Shown: piece after piece, positions 16,086 to 24,723 of the stretch
How the letters are laid out: each line of letters starts with the position of its first letter
How positions within the stretch are numbered: position 1 is the first letter of the stretch
Source: Chelatococcus sp.
Lineage (GTDB): Bacteria > Pseudomonadota > Alphaproteobacteria > Rhizobiales > Beijerinckiaceae
Assembly (NCBI GenBank): GCA_003248805.1
Contig: QFQY01000014.1
Coordinates: 62,001 to 126,000, forward strand
DNA length: 64,000 bases
Direction of reading: 5' to 3'
The notes under the pieces: model-generated
The model's input: only the letters and a program-made list of their open reading frames with translations
Database searches by the model: none
Told to the model about the DNA's origin: nothing
Program-made: the position numbers and the translations under genes

Positions 16086-16892
16086 ATGCGGCGTTGGCTG
16101 TTCGGTCTCTCGTGTCTGGCGGCAGCTCTGGCGACGAGTTCGCCCGGCGACGCCCAGCAGGCGACGGCGCCTCCCGAGGAGGTCGACGTGGCGCTCGTGT
16201 TGGCCGTCGACGTGTCCTATTCGATGGATCTCGACGAGCTCGCGCTCCAGCGCAACGGCTATATCGAGGCGTTCCGGGCGCGCGAACTGCACGACGCCAT
16301 CGCGAAGGGCGCGCTCGGCAAGATCGCGGTGACGTATTTCGAATGGGCCGGCGGCAATTTCCAGCACGTCATCAGGCCCTGGAAGATCATCGACGGGCCG
16401 GCTGCCGCGATCGCCTTCGCCGAGGAGCTCGGCGAGGCGCCCACCCGGCGCGGACGGCGGACCTCGATCTCGGGCGCCATCGATCTCGGCGTCTCGCTGC
16501 TGGAGCAGTCCAACGTCGTCGCCCTGCGCAAGGTGATCGACATCTCCGGCGACGGCGCCAACAATGACGGGCGCCCGGTCACGGCGGCGCGGGACGAGGC
16601 GAACGCCAAGGGCATCGCGATCAACGGCCTGCCGGTGATGCTGAAGCAGGCCAGCTATTTCGACATCGACAATCTCGACGTCTACTATCAGGACTGCGTC
16701 GTCACCGGCATCGGCGCCTTCGTCATTCCGATCCGCGAGCGCCATCAGTTCGTCGACGCGACGCGCACCAAGCTGCTGCGCGAGATCGCCGAGGCGCCGC
16801 CGGAGGCCACGGTGCAGAAGGCCCAGAGCTCGGCGCCCAACTCCTCCTGCCTCGCGGGCGAGCGCCAGTGGCGCGACCGGATGGGGAATTGA
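16086..16892 (+). CDS. DUF1194 / von Willebrand factor A-like exported protein
   Basis: Protein of 268 residues with an N-terminal signal peptide (MRRWLFGLSCLAAALATSSPGDAQ) followed by a VWA-like domain. A MIDAS-type DxSxS metal motif is visible as DVSYS at 42-46, and ISGDGANNDG lies near 160. It is probably periplasmic and divalent-cation binding. Start ATG at 16086 follows GGAGG with good spacing; an ATG at 16068 would give a poorer signal peptide. Function of the family is unknown. Confidence 0.85.
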   Translation: MRRWLFGLSCLAAALATSSPGDAQQATAPPEEVDVALVLAVDVSYSMDLDELALQRNGYIEAFRARELHDAIAKGALGKIAVTYFEWAGGNFQHVIRPWKIIDGPAAAIAFAEELGEAPTRRGRRTSISGAIDLGVSLLEQSNVVALRKVIDISGDGANNDGRPVTAARDEANAKGIAINGLPVMLKQASYFDIDNLDVYYQDCVVTGIGAFVIPIRERHQFVDATRTKLLREIAEAPPEATVQKAQSSAPNSSCLAGERQWRDRMGN

Positions 16893-16901
16893 GTCCGGAC
16901 G

Positions 16902-16926
16902 GCATCCCGGGCGGCGCCCGGGATGC
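16902..16926. terminator. Perfect hairpin between convergent genes
   Basis: An 11-bp GC-rich stem (GCATCCCGGGC / GCCCGGGATGC) with a 3-nt loop lies between the stops of the DUF1194 gene and the secretion adaptor gene. It has no T-tract on either side, so it may be a weak bidirectional terminator or an RNA-stabilising hairpin. Confidence 0.5.
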
Positions 16927-16935
16927 CCGGTCCGC

Positions 16936-18279
16936 TCAGGTCTCGCGGAAGGCGCGGGCCATGCTGTCGCGCAGCGGCTGCATCAGATATTCGAAGAAGG
17001 TGCGCTCGGTCGTCTGGATATAGACCTCCGCCGGCATGCCCGGCGTCGGCTCGAAGCCGCGAACGCCGGCGACGCTCGCGCTCTTGAGCCTGACGCGGAC
17101 GACATAGACGTCGGGCGCCGACGGGGCCGAGCGCATCTTGTCGTCCGGCAAGGCGTCGGCCGAGATGTAGACCACGACGCCCTCGACCATCGGCGTGGTG
17201 CGCTGGTTCAGCGCGGTGAGCCGCACGGCGGCGGTCTGGCTGTGCTTGATCTTGTCGATGTCCTGCGGCCTCACCCGGGCTTCGATGACGAGCTCGTCCT
17301 GCAGGGAGACGATCTCCATGATCGCCTTGCCCGGCTCGATGACGCCACCTGGCGTGTGGTAACGCAGCTTCACGACCGTGCCCTTCACCGGGGCGAGGAT
17401 GCGTGTGCGCTCGAGCTGGTTGCGCATGCCGCGGCTGCGCTCCCGGACGTCGTTGAGCTCCGCGCTGATGTCCTGGAGCTGTTCCGAGGCGACCTTGATC
17501 GCCTGCTTGCGGACGCCTTCCATCTGCTCGAGCGAACGGGCGATGCGCTCGCGCGAATCGCCGATATCGCCCGTGATGCGCCCGATCTCGCCCTGGATGT
17601 TGGCGGCGCTGCGCTGGAGGGACAGGACCTCGGGCTTGCGGATGTAGCCGCGCGCAAGCAGGGCCGCCTTGCCTTCCAGCTCCTCCTTGAGCAGTTCCGC
17701 CTGGCGATGGAGCGAGGCGACCTGGACCCGACTTCCGGCGATGCGCTCCTCCAGCCCGTCGATGCTCTTCTGGTAGGTGGCGACGTCGCTCGCGATGTTG
17801 GCGCGGCGAGCCTCGAAGGTCGCTCGCTGGGCGGCGAGCAGCGTGGCGATGTCGGAATCGCCGGCAGCCGCAGTGAGATGCGCAGGAAAGACGAGGCTGT
17901 CCTGCCCGGCGACTTCCGCCCGCAGCCGGGCCTCGATCGCCTCGGCGCGCATCTGCCGCAGATGCAGCCGCCGCAGCTCCGCCCGCGGGGAGACGTCGTC
18001 GAGCATGATCAGCGGCTGGCCGCTCTCCACCACATCGCCCTCGCGCACCAGAATCTGGCCGATCACGCCGCCTTCCAGATGCTGGATCGTCTTGTTCTGG
18101 CCGTTTGTGGTGAAGACGCCGGTCGCGATGACGGCGCCCGAGATCGGCGCCGTGTTGCCCCAGACGCCGAAGCCCATCACCGTCGCGGCCAGCACCGCCA
18201 CCCCGCAGAGCTTGGCCCAGCGGGCGTTGCGCGGCACGCCCTGGTACCAGGGCTGGACATCGAGCGTGAGGGCGGACAT
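16936..18279 (-). CDS. Type I secretion membrane-fusion (HlyD/PrsE-type) adaptor
   Basis: Periplasmic adaptor of 447 residues linking an inner-membrane ABC exporter to a TolC-like channel. It has a short cytoplasmic N-terminus, one membrane segment (about 24-45), a biotinyl-lipoyl-like half (IGQILVREGDVVESGQPL), a long alpha-helical hairpin (about 105-300) and the second lipoyl half and beta-barrel (ILAPVKGTVVKLRYHTPGGVI...). The C-terminal PGMPAEVYIQTTERTFFEYLMQPL is the HlyD signature region. It lies directly downstream of the ABC exporter gene. No TolC gene is in the window. Confidence 0.93.
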   Translation of the reverse strand: MSALTLDVQPWYQGVPRNARWAKLCGVAVLAATVMGFGVWGNTAPISGAVIATGVFTTNGQNKTIQHLEGGVIGQILVREGDVVESGQPLIMLDDVSPRAELRRLHLRQMRAEAIEARLRAEVAGQDSLVFPAHLTAAAGDSDIATLLAAQRATFEARRANIASDVATYQKSIDGLEERIAGSRVQVASLHRQAELLKEELEGKAALLARGYIRKPEVLSLQRSAANIQGEIGRITGDIGDSRERIARSLEQMEGVRKQAIKVASEQLQDISAELNDVRERSRGMRNQLERTRILAPVKGTVVKLRYHTPGGVIEPGKAIMEIVSLQDELVIEARVRPQDIDKIKHSQTAAVRLTALNQRTTPMVEGVVVYISADALPDDKMRSAPSAPDVYVVRVRLKSASVAGVRGFEPTPGMPAEVYIQTTERTFFEYLMQPLRDSMARAFRET

Positions 18280-18310
18280 CGGCGGGGCCTCCGGCGGGTT
18301 TTCGCTGCTG

Positions 18311-20350
18311 TCAGCTGGGCTGGGGCTGGCCGCCCTCGGGCGTGCGCTGCCCCGTGATCAAGGGCAGCACGTCGTCGCGTCGGCCGATCATCTGGAGGCC
18401 GCCGTCCTTGATCATCATGATCTTGTCGACGCTGCGCAGCAGGGTCGGGCGCTGCGTCACTGCGACGATGGTCATGCCCCGCGCCTTGGCCCGCTCGAAG
18501 GCCACGGCGAGCGCCTTCTCGCCGAGGACGTCGAGATTGGAGTTCGGCTCGTCGAGCACGACCAGCCGGGGATTGCCGAAGAAGGCGCGGGCGAGGCCGA
18601 TGCGCTGCTTCTGGCCGCCGGAGAGCGGGCTGCCGTCCATGCCGATCTGCGTTTCGTAGCCCTGGGCGAACTGCGAGATCATCTCGTGGATGTCGGCGAT
18701 CTCCGCGGCCTCGAACACCTCGGCATCGGTAGCGTCCTCCCGCATGCGGGCGATGTTGGCCTTGATCGAGGCCGGGAAGAGCTGCATGTCCTGCGGCAGG
18801 TAGCCGACGCTCTCGCCGAACTGGCGCGGGTCCCAGTTGCGCAGATCCATCATGTCGAGCCTGACATTGCCGGCCGTCGGGTTGATCGAACCGACGAGCA
18901 TGCGCGCCAGCGTGGACTTGCCGCAGCCGGACGCCCCGACGATGGCGAGCGAGTCGCCCGGTTCCAGGCTGAAACTGATGCCGTTGAGGATGACCTTCTT
19001 CGTCGGCGGAGGCACATAGAGGATGCGCTCGACGTCGAGCTTGCCCGCAGGGCGCGGCAGGCGCAGCCGGTCGAGGTTGAGCGGAGAGCTCTGCAGCAGC
19101 GCCTGGACCCGCGAATAGGCGGCCCGCGCATGGATGAAGCTGCGCCAGCCCTCGATCGTGCCCTCGAGCGGGGCGAGCGCGCGCCCGGCCACGACGGAGG
19201 AGGCGATCACCATGCCGCCGGTGAGCTGGCCGGACAGCGAGAGCCAGGCGCCCCAACCGAGCATCGCGATCTGGGTGGAGAGCCGGAAGAACTTGGAGAT
19301 GCCGGTCATCACGACATTGCGGTCCTGGGCGCTGACCTGCGCCCGCAGCGACTCCGCCGTCTCGCGACCCCAGATCACCACGCCCTCGGGGATCATGCCC
19401 ATGGCGTTGATGACCTGCGCGTTGCGCGACATCGCCTCGGTCTGCAGGTTCGCGCGCGTCGAGTACGCGCTGGCCCTGGCGAAGGGCACCGCCGTGAGCT
19501 GCTGGTTGATATAGGCGAGAAGGACCAGCACCAGCGCGGCGACGGCAACGATATAGCCGAGGTCCGGATGGATCAGGAACACCGCCAGCAGATAGATCGG
19601 CGCGGTCGGCGCATCGAGCATCGTCAGGACGACCGGCCCGGTCAGAAAACTGCGGATCTGCTGAAGGTCCGCCAGCACCTGGAATTCGCGGCTCGAGCCG
19701 GTCTGCGCCGCCTTGGCCGCGGCTGCGAGCACCGGCGCGCCGAGCCGGCTTTCGACATCGGCCGCGACGCGGGTGAGGATGAAGCGGCGCATCATGTCGA
19801 GCAGGACATGGGCGAGGATCGCGATCATGACGATGATCGAGAGCATCACCAGCGTATCGAGGCTGCGGCTGGTCAGCACCCGGTCCGACATCTGGAAAAG
19901 GTAGATCGGCACGGCGAGCACGAGCGTGTTCACCATCACCGAGAACAGCGCCACGATCAGGAGATTGCGCCGCGCATCGGCCAGCCCCTTGCCGAGCACC
20001 TGCCGGAAGTCGCGGTCCCCGAGGCGCTTCTCGATGGGCGAACCGCCGCCGCCTCCGCCGCCCCGGCCTCCGCCCCCGCCATGGGAGGGCGGCGCGCCGT
20101 TGCCGGGGCTCACCGAGGGAGCCTTCGGACGCATCGTCGCGGGGCGCCGGGGCGCCGGAGCCTCGGCAGGCGCTTCGGCGCGGGCGGGCGCGGTCTGCTC
20201 CGAAACGGGGTCGTTGCTGTTCGCGACCGCCCCGCGCCTCATCTCGTCGAGGCCCATTTCCTCGAGGCCCATGGCCCGGGGCAGGACCGGCCCCATGGGG
20301 GCGGCGGTCGATCGCGGCGACGCCGCGCTTGTCATGGGGTCGTCATGCAT
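18311..20350 (-). CDS. Type I secretion ABC transporter (PrsD/AprD-type)
   Basis: Protein of 679 residues with an unusual N-terminal extension of about 105 residues rich in Ala, Pro and Glu and ending in a near-pure glycine tract (about 90-105). A six-helix membrane domain (about 125-400) and an ATPase domain follow: Walker A GASGCGKS, signature LSGGQKQR, Walker B LVVLDEPN. It lacks the C39 peptidase domain, so it belongs to the RTX-protease type exporters. The putative secreted-protein gene ends 15 bp upstream. The acidic/glycine tail has no known function and may help recognise substrate. Confidence 0.92.
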   Translation of the reverse strand: MHDDPMTSAASPRSTAAPMGPVLPRAMGLEEMGLDEMRRGAVANSNDPVSEQTAPARAEAPAEAPAPRRPATMRPKAPSVSPGNGAPPSHGGGGGRGGGGGGGSPIEKRLGDRDFRQVLGKGLADARRNLLIVALFSVMVNTLVLAVPIYLFQMSDRVLTSRSLDTLVMLSIIVMIAILAHVLLDMMRRFILTRVAADVESRLGAPVLAAAAKAAQTGSSREFQVLADLQQIRSFLTGPVVLTMLDAPTAPIYLLAVFLIHPDLGYIVAVAALVLVLLAYINQQLTAVPFARASAYSTRANLQTEAMSRNAQVINAMGMIPEGVVIWGRETAESLRAQVSAQDRNVVMTGISKFFRLSTQIAMLGWGAWLSLSGQLTGGMVIASSVVAGRALAPLEGTIEGWRSFIHARAAYSRVQALLQSSPLNLDRLRLPRPAGKLDVERILYVPPPTKKVILNGISFSLEPGDSLAIVGASGCGKSTLARMLVGSINPTAGNVRLDMMDLRNWDPRQFGESVGYLPQDMQLFPASIKANIARMREDATDAEVFEAAEIADIHEMISQFAQGYETQIGMDGSPLSGGQKQRIGLARAFFGNPRLVVLDEPNSNLDVLGEKALAVAFERAKARGMTIVAVTQRPTLLRSVDKIMMIKDGGLQMIGRRDDVLPLITGQRTPEGGQPQPS

Positions 20351-20365
20351 GATTCCGGCAGCCCC

Positions 20366-22357
20366 TCAGCTCAGCATCTGCGACATGAGATGGTCGTTGG
20401 CGCTGCCGGAGCAGCCGCCGTAACCGGGCTCGGGATGGCCGCCGTCATCCTCCGGCTCCGAGGCGAAAACGGCGAGTTCCGGAGCGAGCAGGCTGGTGTC
20501 GTGGATGACGATCCGGTCGTCATCCGTGACGATGTTGGCCTGCACGAGAATGCTGGCCTCATAGGCATCGCCGCCGAGATATTTGGAGGTCGAGAGCGCG
20601 CCCGGGTCGACGATGCGCGCTTCGTTCAGCATCGTGTTGCCGCCGGTTGAGACGCCCTGTCCGCTGTCGTCGGTCGTGCTCGCCTGAACGCTCTGGTCGA
20701 CGTCGGACATCACGTTGACCTGCGTGATCGTGTTGACGTCGTAGTAGTCGCCATTGACGTAGAGGATCTTCAGCGTGCCGGAAGCGCTGCCCGTCAGCTG
20801 CCAGTCGGCGTCGGGCGTCAGGCGCGAGACATTCTGGTCCAGACCCTCCAGCAGGTTGCGCTGGGCGTCGTTGAGCGCCTTGAAGGCCGCGCTGTCATAG
20901 GTCGTGATGCCGGCGTCGTTGACGAGCCGGTTGAAGCCGGCCGAGACCTCCGCGCCGGTGTCGTCGGCGTTGCCTGCCGAGACGATCTTCGCGACGTCGC
21001 TGTCCAGCATGACGTTGTACTGGAAGATCCAGTCGGCCCGGTGGTAGGAGCCGCCGACGATGATGATGTCGTAGGAGTCGAAGCCGGAGACCTTGGCGAG
21101 ATTGTCCTGGTCGTTGCCGCCCGTCCGGGCGTCGAAATAGGTGCCCGCCGTCACCTGGACCGAGCGGTCGTTGTCGTCCAGCCCGTTGAACTGGACCACC
21201 GACTTCACGTCGTAGAAGTCGCCGCGAAAGACGTCGACCTGCCAGTGCGGCGTCGCGGCTGCGCCACGATGCGCCAGGGCGATGTCGTGGACGACGAACT
21301 CCGCGATGTTGTGGACCTGGTTGCCGTCCGCCCGGACGAAAGGCGAGGCGGAATCGCTCCGGGCGATGTCGACCCGGTCGCTGTCCGTCAGGATGTTGAC
21401 CTGCACGATGCCGCGGCTGAAGAAGTAGTCGCCGCCGATCATCAGGGAGCCGCTCGCCTCGTTCGCGTCGACGATGAGCGCGGCGTTGACTTGCGTGTTC
21501 TGGCCCGCCTCGACCACGGTCGCGACGCCCTGTGCCGGGGCGGGTCCGTCGATGCGGCTCTCCGCCTGCGCGGCTGCGGCCTCCGTGGGGACACGCCACG
21601 GCGCGATCTCGAGAGGGTCGATGACCGGCAGCGGCGCGTCGCTGACGACGCCGTCGACGATGCGGCCGACAGGCGGCGTGGCGGTGGCGCCCTCGTCCGG
21701 CGCCTCGCCGCTCGCGCGCCAGCCGGCATCGCGGGCCTCGACCGAGGCGATCAGGGACGTGGCGTCGCCCGCCGCATGGCGCGGCAGCGTTTCCGGAGTC
21801 TCGTCGAGGGCCCGCGCGAGCATTTGCGAAATCTCGAGAGACGTATCGACCGCGGGCGGGACGACGGGCTCTCCGTCCGCGCCGCGCAGGCCCTGCGCGA
21901 TCAGCGTGTCGCGATCCTCCATCGCATGGATCTGCTTGACCGCGACCAGGCTCTCGTATCCGCCCTCCTCGTAGGTGACGGCGATGTGCCGCGGCACGGC
22001 CAGGCCGGGACCATCCGCCTCCTGAAAAGACTGCGGCTGCAGCGCCGCCGGCTTGTAGGGCAGGGGGGTGGGCACCACGCTGCCGCCGGGCATGGGCACG
22101 CCGGGGATCGCCATTCTTGGAATCGGAATCAGATGGCCGGGATCGAGGGGCGGCGACTCGGGCAGGAGCACCGGGCGTGACGAAAGATCGTCGAAGTCCG
22201 GGCGGGCGCCGGCGTCGCGGAGCATGGCCCCCGGTTCGTCCGGCGGACGGACCGCCGGCGCGCCGTCATAGATTTCAGAGGAACGGGCGAGCGCATCGGA
22301 GATGTGCAGATAGCCCGCGAAGTGCCAGATGGTTTCGGTGAAACCGGCCGCGTTCAT
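20366..22357 (-). CDS. Type I secretion-associated repeat protein, probable secreted substrate
   Basis: Protein of 663 residues from the ATG at 22357. The N-terminal 280 residues are proline-rich and unlike any family I recognise. From about 285 to 620 there are five imperfect repeats of 65-110 residues. Each pairs a phrase like N..VN.A.IVD with a GGDYF......VQ.NI..DSD phrase; examples are GGDYFFSRGIVQVN, GDFYDVKSVVQFN, GGSYHRADWIFQYN, GDYYDVNTITQVN and GGDAYEASILVQAN. There are no RTX nonapeptides. The position beside the exporter genes and the Asp-rich repeats suggest a secreted, perhaps calcium-binding or adhesive, protein. Confidence 0.75.
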   Translation of the reverse strand: MNAAGFTETIWHFAGYLHISDALARSSEIYDGAPAVRPPDEPGAMLRDAGARPDFDDLSSRPVLLPESPPLDPGHLIPIPRMAIPGVPMPGGSVVPTPLPYKPAALQPQSFQEADGPGLAVPRHIAVTYEEGGYESLVAVKQIHAMEDRDTLIAQGLRGADGEPVVPPAVDTSLEISQMLARALDETPETLPRHAAGDATSLIASVEARDAGWRASGEAPDEGATATPPVGRIVDGVVSDAPLPVIDPLEIAPWRVPTEAAAAQAESRIDGPAPAQGVATVVEAGQNTQVNAALIVDANEASGSLMIGGDYFFSRGIVQVNILTDSDRVDIARSDSASPFVRADGNQVHNIAEFVVHDIALAHRGAAATPHWQVDVFRGDFYDVKSVVQFNGLDDNDRSVQVTAGTYFDARTGGNDQDNLAKVSGFDSYDIIIVGGSYHRADWIFQYNVMLDSDVAKIVSAGNADDTGAEVSAGFNRLVNDAGITTYDSAAFKALNDAQRNLLEGLDQNVSRLTPDADWQLTGSASGTLKILYVNGDYYDVNTITQVNVMSDVDQSVQASTTDDSGQGVSTGGNTMLNEARIVDPGALSTSKYLGGDAYEASILVQANIVTDDDRIVIHDTSLLAPELAVFASEPEDDGGHPEPGYGGCSGSANDHLMSQMLS

Positions 22358-22516
22358 GACACGATCCTGAGGGCTGCCACGGGCATCCGGCGATGGCGCT
22401 CGCAAGGAACGCCTTGCATGGCCGGACGGGCCGTGGAGAGACGCAAAGGGCCGCGCGGCGGCCTGGCACCGCGCGGCCCGACTCGACATCCGGCCCGAAG
22501 ACCGACGGGGTCTTCG

Positions 22517-23356
22517 TCAAAGGGCGTCGTTGATGTCGCCGCCGACGACCTGCAGGTCGACGGAGTTGAACTGGATGTTCGCGCCCATCGCAATGTGCTG
22601 GGTGAAGGCTTCCTGCGTGATCGAAGCCGCGGCGCTCGCGGTGCCGACGCCCGAGAAGTCGCCATCGTCGCCGGTGATCGCGCCGACGTTGGAGGTCGCC
22701 TCGCCACCCCAGGCCTTCGCCGTCATCGAGAAGTCGCCCACGGAGCTGGGATCGTGCGAGCGGCCGAAGCTCTCGGCGTCGAGCCCACCGGCGGCGTAGG
22801 ACACCGAGGCGCCGCAGAGCGAGTCGTTGTCGGTCAGGTTGCTGACCTGATCGAGATTGAAGTTGGAGCCCGTGGTCGTGAGCTGGCTCACGACATCCGG
22901 CATCACGATCGACTGGCCGAGGTCGCTGATGTTGTCGATGTCGATCGCGTCGTTGTCGGACGGCACGCCGCTGTAGTCCGCGGAGATACCGAGATCGACG
23001 TTGACACAGACGTTCACCGCCGTGTCGACCGTGTTCTCGACATGGTTCTGAACGTCGTTCGTGTTGGTGTTCGCGTTCTCGTTGCCGTTCTCGCTGTAGT
23101 TCAGGTTGCCATTGGCGTTACCGTTGGCGTTGCCGTTCAGATTGCCGTTGGCGTTGCCGTTGACGGCAGTGTTCCAGACGCTCGTGTCGACCGCCTGGCC
23201 GGCATACTGCGACTGGCCCTGGCCCTGGTAGGAGCCCTGGCCCTGGGCCTGACCTTGCCCCTGACCCTGGCCCTGCAACTGGGCCTGCAGCTCGGCCTGA
23301 GCCTGAGCCTGATCCTGGCTCGGATCATACGGTTTCGGGTGCGACCTGTTGCTCAT
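22517..23356 (-). CDS. Gln/Gly- and Asn/Gly-rich probable secreted protein of the type I locus
   Basis: Protein of 279 residues from the ATG at 23356, which follows GGGAGAG. It has a polar N-terminus, a Q-rich tract (about 15-55, QAQ then repeated QGQ), and an N/G tract (about 65-100, repeats of NGNAN and NGNLN). The remainder is Asp/Ser/Gly-rich and ends in IQFNSVDLQVVGGDINDAL. It has no Sec signal peptide, as expected for a type I substrate. The closing segment echoes the Q-x-N and GGD phrases of the downstream repeat protein. The repeats suggest an extracellular matrix or amyloid-like component, which is inference. Confidence 0.75.
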   Translation of the reverse strand: MSNRSHPKPYDPSQDQAQAQAELQAQLQGQGQGQGQAQGQGSYQGQGQSQYAGQAVDTSVWNTAVNGNANGNLNGNANGNANGNLNYSENGNENANTNTNDVQNHVENTVDTAVNVCVNVDLGISADYSGVPSDNDAIDIDNISDLGQSIVMPDVVSQLTTTGSNFNLDQVSNLTDNDSLCGASVSYAAGGLDAESFGRSHDPSSVGDFSMTAKAWGGEATSNVGAITGDDGDFSGVGTASAAASITQEAFTQHIAMGANIQFNSVDLQVVGGDINDAL

Positions 23357-23904
23357 GACACTCTCCCGTTGGTGATGTCGGAGCGTCGTCGAAAGACCCC
23401 ATCGCATCTCTTCTGTGACGCGAAAGTGGTACCTCTTCGAACACTCCTGATATCCTGTTGCGGTTCATTTGTTGCGGTGCCGGCCACTTGTAAAAATCGG
23501 GAAAACACCGCTCTCGACTGTCGTCCGGATAGATTTGGGTCGCTAATACCAGGTCATGGCGTCCTCCCATTCGCTTCGTCCCGACCGCCGAGCGCGCCGC
23601 CGATCCCTTGCCGGGATTTCTCTTTCGACGCTTCGCGGAGGATATGAAGTAGTTATTTGTGGTTAGCGCCGCTCGAATGGCGTGTCGATTTCAGTAAAAA
23701 AACGAAGTTGCGCAAATCCCTTAAGCGGATTTGCGTATCGCTTCTGAGCTCAGCGAGATTAACGACTCGGCAGATGCTCGTTTTCTTGAGCCGAGAATTC
23801 AACCATGCTATCGAAGCGTCAACTTTGATAAGCCGTACCCATCGCCGACGGGTCGTTGTCTTTTCCCGACCCGACCAGAAAAAGACGGGGCGGAGGAGGA
23901 AGCC
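23357..23904. other. 548-bp divergent intergenic region with a hairpin
   Basis: The spacer between the secretion locus and the zinc-ribbon gene must hold both promoters; it is clearly more AT-rich than its surroundings (23620-23740). A hairpin CGCAAATCC / GGATTTGCG with a 7-nt loop lies at 23711-23735. No gene was seen in it; an open extension upstream of 23905 does not look coding. Confidence 0.5.
23711..23735. promoter_or_regulatory. 9-bp inverted repeat, candidate operator
   Basis: CGCAAATCC and GGATTTGCG are separated by 7 bp in the AT-rich spacer between the secretion locus and the zinc-ribbon gene. It could be an operator or an RNA hairpin. No binding protein can be assigned. Confidence 0.35.
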
Positions 23905-24723
23905 ATGTGCGGATCAGGGAAATTCCGCTGCGAGGCGGAGGCCTATCTCTTTGTCGAAAGCCTCTCCTGGGATGGCAGCCCGCGCTGCCCGCACTGCGGC
24001 GAGCGTTCGCGGCTGGGCCGCCTGCGGGGCCGCAGCACCTCGCCCGGAACCTGGAAATGCTATCGTTGCCGGAAGCCGTTTTCCGTGCGCATCGGCACCG
24101 CGTTCCACAACAGCCATGTGCCGCTGCATGTCTGGCTGCAGGCGCTCTATCTCATGGCCGCCTCGGGGGGGCGCGTCAGCGTCCATTCGCTCTCGCAGGT
24201 GCTGATGGTGTCCCAGCGGACGGCCTGGCACCTCAAGCAGAGGATCGCCGCGAGCTTCGAGGCGCTCGCTCCAGACGGGACCGGAAAGGCCGCGGCGCCG
24301 GCCGGCGATGTCGATCTCGCTCTCACGCCACAGCCGGGCGAGCCGGGCGAGCCCTGGTTGAACGTCAGCCGCTACGAGCGCTTCCGGCAGGCGGCCGAGG
24401 CGAAAGGCGGACCCGAGACGCGGCCGCTCTTCCTGGCCGGCCTGCACGGCCTGCTGGGGCACAAGCTCCAGGCCGCGCCGCGCGGCGAGGAGCGAGACGA
24501 AGTCCAGCTCGAGCTTCTGCTGGAGGCCCGGCCCGAGCGTGATCGCTCGCTGCCGGCTCACGCAGGCGCGCTCCTCAGCAGCGGCCTTCGGACAGCGGGT
24601 CCGTCACATGCCGATCCCACAACGCCTGAAGATGGCCGCCATGTTCGTGCGCAGCCGCCGCATCCGTTTCCGAGCCGGCATCTGAACCCGCGAAATATCG
24701 GCTCGCGTCTCCACCCGTTCTAG
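23905..24723 (+). CDS. IS1595/ISXO2-type zinc-ribbon protein without transposase core
   Basis: Start ATG at 23905 has a strong GGAGGAGGA site. Residues 1-115 match the N-terminal part of ISXO2-like transposases: a zinc ribbon with CPHCG and CYRC, then FSVRIGTAFHNSHVPLHVWL.ALYLM and a helix-turn-helix-like SVHSLSQVLMVSQRTAWHLKQRI. The DDE catalytic domain that should follow is missing; instead there are about 155 residues of unrelated sequence. The last 50 codons overlap the convergent gene by 149 bp and look noncoding, so the true C-terminus may be earlier or frameshifted. It is either a truncated transposase or a domesticated DNA-binding protein. Confidence 0.6.
   Translation: MCGSGKFRCEAEAYLFVESLSWDGSPRCPHCGERSRLGRLRGRSTSPGTWKCYRCRKPFSVRIGTAFHNSHVPLHVWLQALYLMAASGGRVSVHSLSQVLMVSQRTAWHLKQRIAASFEALAPDGTGKAAAPAGDVDLALTPQPGEPGEPWLNVSRYERFRQAAEAKGGPETRPLFLAGLHGLLGHKLQAAPRGEERDEVQLELLLEARPERDRSLPAHAGALLSSGLRTAGPSHADPTTPEDGRHVRAQPPHPFPSRHLNPRNIGSRLHPF

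Noticed and set aside
17777..20650. 957-codon plus-strand frame antisense to the secretion genes
   Set aside because: His/Arg/Asp-rich shadow of the ABC transporter and adaptor genes on the minus strand.
23100..23340. CRISPR-like periodic sequence
   Set aside because: The periodicity comes from QGQ and NGN codon repeats of the secreted protein; there are no unique spacers or constant-length repeats.
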